64,000 nucleotides of DNA, taken from NCBI GenBank assembly GCA_000383115.1, contig KB910522.1, forward strand, positions 72,714-136,713. Direction: 5' to 3'. Made by a program: the position numbers and the translations under genes. The notes below the pieces were generated by a model that saw only the letters and a program-made list of their open reading frames with translations, had not been told where the DNA came from and ran no database searches. The first letter of the stretch is position 1. Each line of letters opens with the position of its first letter. The stretch is from an alpha proteobacterium SCGC AAA015-N04. Its GTDB lineage: Bacteria > Pseudomonadota > Alphaproteobacteria > Puniceispirillales > Marisalimonadaceae. Positions 61,209 to 64,000 of this stretch are shown in pieces.

Positions 61209-62696
61209 ATGAACTTAATCTATAGAAATCAAAATATAAGAAGTATTGTTATCGGTGGGGGTTTTGGTGGAATTGGAGTCGCTCTTAGATTAAGGGCACT
61301 TGGACACAAGGTTACTTTAATTGAAAGATTAGGTTCTTTAGGTGGTAGAGCCCAAGTATTTAGAAAAAACGGTTTTAAACACGATGCTGGACCGACAGTG
61401 ATAACTGCTCCATTTCTATTTGATGAACTTTTCGAACTTTTCAACGAAAAGCGAGAAAAATATATTGAATTTAGACCTTTAGAACCTTGGTACAGGTTTC
61501 ATTTTCATGATGGCAAAACGTTTGATTACTCAGAAAGCATCCAGAAAACTAAAAAAGAAATGCAAAAGTTTTCAGTCGAAGACGCGAATAATTATGATAA
61601 ATTGTTAGAGGTTTCTAAATCTATTTTTGACATAGGTTTTACCAAATTAGCTGATAAACCTTTTACTTCATTCTTTTATATGATAAAACAAATACCTGCT
61701 CTATTAAGGCTAAAAAGTTATCTAACAGTTTCTCAATTAGTAAATAAATACATAAAAAATCAAAATCTAAGAGCAGCTTTTTCTATACATCCTTTATTGG
61801 TAGGAGGTAATCCATTTTCTACTACCTCTATCTATGCTCTAATACATTTTTTAGAGCGAAATTGGGGAGTTTATTTCAGTATGGGCGGTACTGGAAAACT
61901 TGTTGAGGAGTTAACAAAATTATTAGAACGAACTGGTGTAGAAATTAAATATAATATTGATATAAAAAATGCCTATGAAAAAAATGGTAAAATTGAAAAA
62001 ATTGAATGTATGAATGGAAACACTTTTTGTGCTGATAATTTTATTTTTAATGGAGATCCTCCAACTTTCTATAATGAGATTTTGCAATCAAAGATATCCA
62101 AAAGGAAAAAGTTTTTACCAGAGAGATTTACAAGTTATTCTTTTGGTATGTTTGTTTTATTCTTTGGAACGAAAAAAAATTATCCAAATATTGCTCATCA
62201 TTCAATTTGGTTGGGTAAAAGATTTAAAAGCTTATTAACTGATATATTCGACAATAAGACTTTAAGTGACGATTTTTCATTATACATTCATAGACCAACA
62301 GCTACTGATAAATCTTTTGCACCTCAAGATTGCGATAGTTTCTATGTTTTGTGCCCTGTGCCAAATTTACAAGGTAAAGTTAATTGGAATGAAGAAGGTG
62401 ACAAATTAAAAGATAGAATAGTTAATGCCTTAGATTTAACTATTCTACCACAGTTAAAGGAAAATATTTGTGACGCATTTTACATGACACCAATAGATTT
62501 TAAAAATAATTATCGCTCTACTCATGGTGCGGGATTTTCAATTGCACCAAATTTTTCTCAATCCGCGTGGTTTAGGTATCACAATAAAGACCCTCATATT
62601 GATAATTTATTTTTTGCTGCAGCTGGTGCTCATCCAGGCGCAGGTATACCTGGTGTTTTGTCATCTGCAAAAGTTGTTGAAAATCTTTTAAAATAA
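61209..62696 (+). CDS. crtI: Phytoene desaturase
   Basis: A 495-residue flavoprotein that converts phytoene to lycopene. The dinucleotide-binding motif IVIGGGFGGIGVALRLRALG, followed by SLGGRAQVF, is at the N-terminus. GTGKLVEELTKLLERTGVEI, PERFTSYSFGMFVLFFG and the C-terminal FAD motif FFAAAGAHPGAGIPGVLSSA complete the CrtI pattern. First carotenoid gene after proteorhodopsin; 11 bases to crtB. Lycopene would then be cyclised by crtY to beta-carotene, the retinal precursor. Confidence 0.95.
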   Translation: MNLIYRNQNIRSIVIGGGFGGIGVALRLRALGHKVTLIERLGSLGGRAQVFRKNGFKHDAGPTVITAPFLFDELFELFNEKREKYIEFRPLEPWYRFHFHDGKTFDYSESIQKTKKEMQKFSVEDANNYDKLLEVSKSIFDIGFTKLADKPFTSFFYMIKQIPALLRLKSYLTVSQLVNKYIKNQNLRAAFSIHPLLVGGNPFSTTSIYALIHFLERNWGVYFSMGGTGKLVEELTKLLERTGVEIKYNIDIKNAYEKNGKIEKIECMNGNTFCADNFIFNGDPPTFYNEILQSKISKRKKFLPERFTSYSFGMFVLFFGTKKNYPNIAHHSIWLGKRFKSLLTDIFDNKTLSDDFSLYIHRPTATDKSFAPQDCDSFYVLCPVPNLQGKVNWNEEGDKLKDRIVNALDLTILPQLKENICDAFYMTPIDFKNNYRSTHGAGFSIAPNFSQSAWFRYHNKDPHIDNLFFAAAGAHPGAGIPGVLSSAKVVENLLK

Positions 62697-62707
62697 AGAG
62701 CAAATTT

Positions 62708-63622
62708 ATGGATTACCATATCAAGAATGCCAAGTCAGTTTTGAAAAAAAATGGTAAGAGTTTTTATTGGGCGGGGAAACTTCTCACTGAAGAATACATT
62801 AATAGAGCATCATTATTATATTGTTTTTGTAGAGCTTTAGACGATATAGCCGACAGCGGAAAAGAAAACGCATTAAATCAACTCAACAGTATTAGACTAA
62901 ATGTTAGAAAAAAATTATTTTCTAAATTAGAAAATCTTTACAAAATAAAATATCCTACATTTTTTAAAGAGCCCTCTCACAAAGCAGTTATTGATTTAAT
63001 TGACGGTCTCATTTTAGATCAGAATAATGTATTATTTAAAGAACAACGTGAACTTATTAGATATTCTTATCATGTTGCTGGTACTGTTGGCTTAATGATG
63101 TGTGATGCGGTCAAATGTACAAATGATGAAGCTAAATTATTTGCTATTGATCTTGGAATAGCTATGCAGTTAACGAATATAGCAAGAGATGTGTTGGAGG
63201 ATGCAAATATGGGCAGAAGATATTTACCAGGTTCTTGGATAGATAATATCTCACCTAATGACATTGTGATTGCTGCAAAAACAAATGATTTAAAAAAAAT
63301 TAAAATTATTTCTAATGGTATTAAAAAATTATTACTATTAGCAGAAAGTTATTATTCAAGTGGTGCAAAAGGTTTTTTTTACTTACCTCTCAAATCTAGA
63401 ATAGCAATCTCAGTAGCATCTGGCGTCTATAGACAAATAGGTGTGCAATTACAAAATCAAAAACATAATTGGCATAATGGCAGACAAGTGACTTCAATTT
63501 TAACAAAAACAAAAATTACATTATTAAGTATTTTAAAAGAATTATTTTTACATAGGCTTAAAAAAGAACATAAGTCTGAACTTCACATTGATTTAAAAGG
63601 ATTAGTTAATTTTGATAAATAA
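62708..63622 (+). CDS. crtB: Phytoene synthase
   Basis: A 304-residue squalene/phytoene synthase family enzyme, joining two geranylgeranyl diphosphates. Both aspartate-rich motifs are seen: RALDDIADSG and NIARDVLEDANMGRRYLP. SFYWAGKLL is the family start. The last 11 bases overlap the TTG start of crtY. A geranylgeranyl diphosphate synthase gene is not in the window and must be elsewhere. Confidence 0.95.
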   Translation: MDYHIKNAKSVLKKNGKSFYWAGKLLTEEYINRASLLYCFCRALDDIADSGKENALNQLNSIRLNVRKKLFSKLENLYKIKYPTFFKEPSHKAVIDLIDGLILDQNNVLFKEQRELIRYSYHVAGTVGLMMCDAVKCTNDEAKLFAIDLGIAMQLTNIARDVLEDANMGRRYLPGSWIDNISPNDIVIAAKTNDLKKIKIISNGIKKLLLLAESYYSSGAKGFFYLPLKSRIAISVASGVYRQIGVQLQNQKHNWHNGRQVTSILTKTKITLLSILKELFLHRLKKEHKSELHIDLKGLVNFDK

Positions 63623-64000
63623 AGAAATTAATATTATTGGAGGTGGGTGTGCAGCTTTTTCATTTGCTAGATTAAGTAATCACTTACCCAATTACAGATT
63701 TAATTTGTTTATAGGTAAAAACAAAGACAAACCAAAAGATCATTTTTGGGGATTTTGGAAAAACAACTTTAACGATGAAGCCTTTATGAATGCAAATCAT
63801 ACGTGGACAAAATGGGCGATACAAACAAAACATTCTCGACATATATTAGAATCTAAAAAACATCCATATTGTGTAATAAAAAGACAAAAATGGTTAGATG
63901 TGTGTAAGAGAACATGTAAAAGCAAAAAAATTAAAATTTTTGAAAAAAATGTATATGAAAAGAGTAATAAATTATTCACGCATGACGAAAAAATTGAAGG
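63612..64000 (+). CDS. crtY: Lycopene beta-cyclase, N-terminal part
   Basis: A frame open from TTG 63612 to the right edge, truncated by the window after about 129 codons. The start INKEINIIGGGCAAFSFARL is a dinucleotide-binding fold, and DHFWGFWKNNF with NHTWTKWAIQ matches the CrtY-type cyclases (HxWxFW region). Overlap with crtB and the retinal requirement of proteorhodopsin support the call. The product makes beta-carotene; the cleaving dioxygenase (blh) would be expected just beyond the edge. Confidence 0.85.
   Translation, partial: MINKEINIIGGGCAAFSFARLSNHLPNYRFNLFIGKNKDKPKDHFWGFWKNNFNDEAFMNANHTWTKWAIQTKHSRHILESKKHPYCVIKRQKWLDVCKRTCKSKKIKIFEKNVYEKSNKLFTHDEKIE

Noticed and set aside
1..64000. 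CRISPR arrays, rRNA genes, canonical tRNAs and intact transposases
   Set aside because: I looked for regularly spaced repeats, rRNA-like conserved blocks, normal cloverleaf ends and transposase motifs, and found none beyond the two tRNA-like copies and two integrase stumps.

Overview
The window is a low-GC chromosome segment (about 30% GC by eye, not computed) from a streamlined, Gram-negative marine alphaproteobacterium. A blue-tuned proteorhodopsin with crtI-crtB-crtY, form I CO dehydrogenase, Sox genes, lipid A/Kdo enzymes and a DUF3035 lipoprotein next to lspA all fit that group. Lineages such as HIMB59/AEGEAN-169 are candidates, but no rRNA is present to settle placement.

Bases 1-9950 are accessory DNA. 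They hold two C-terminal fragments of tyrosine recombinases (left edge and 8723-8875), small genes of unknown function, a recQ with a frameshift in its HRDC domain, three overlapping small membrane-protein genes, and a 1103-residue HTH/SF1-helicase/nuclease protein that looks like a defence gene. Two near-identical ~188-bp repeats (8406-8593 and 9752-9939) each carry a promoter and a 109-nt tRNA-like RNA ending in CCA. Between them sits a secreted polysaccharide-lyase-like gene and the second integrase fragment.

Bases 9967-25057 are lithotrophic metabolism. After a PNPOx-like gene comes coxMSLDEFG, a complete form I aerobic CO dehydrogenase cluster with the AYRCSFR active-site loop. It is followed by a YbaK-type editing gene and a Sox cluster (soxS-like, soxY, soxZ, soxC, soxD, soxB). 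A convergent soxE/soxF (fccA/fccB) pair follows; its cytochrome gene has a homopolymer frameshift in the signal peptide. soxX and soxA are not in the window.

Bases 25257-39108 carry acnB, a membrane-bound class III nucleotide cyclase, a metallo-beta-lactamase-fold lipoprotein, a D-threonine-aldolase-like PLP enzyme, a VOC-family gene broken by one TAG codon, a DjlA-like co-chaperone, an AIG2-like cyclotransferase, a TauD-like/GMC oxidoreductase pair, chaC and an MscS channel.

Bases 39109-60020 are mainly housekeeping: ribF, ileS, lspA, a DUF3035 lipoprotein, mutL, rsmD, rluB-like, tadA, purD, xseA, a lipid A block (lpxL-like, lpxK, waaA, DUF374 acyltransferase, msbA-like), a tyrosine phosphatase, pmbA, argC and a conserved protein of unknown function.

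Bases 60021-64000 are the phototrophy locus. A 330-bp leader contains an exact match to the 7-1-7 Fur box. It precedes proteorhodopsin, a strong terminator, then crtI, crtB and the start of crtY. Together the genes describe a heterotroph that can supplement energy from light, CO and reduced sulfur.
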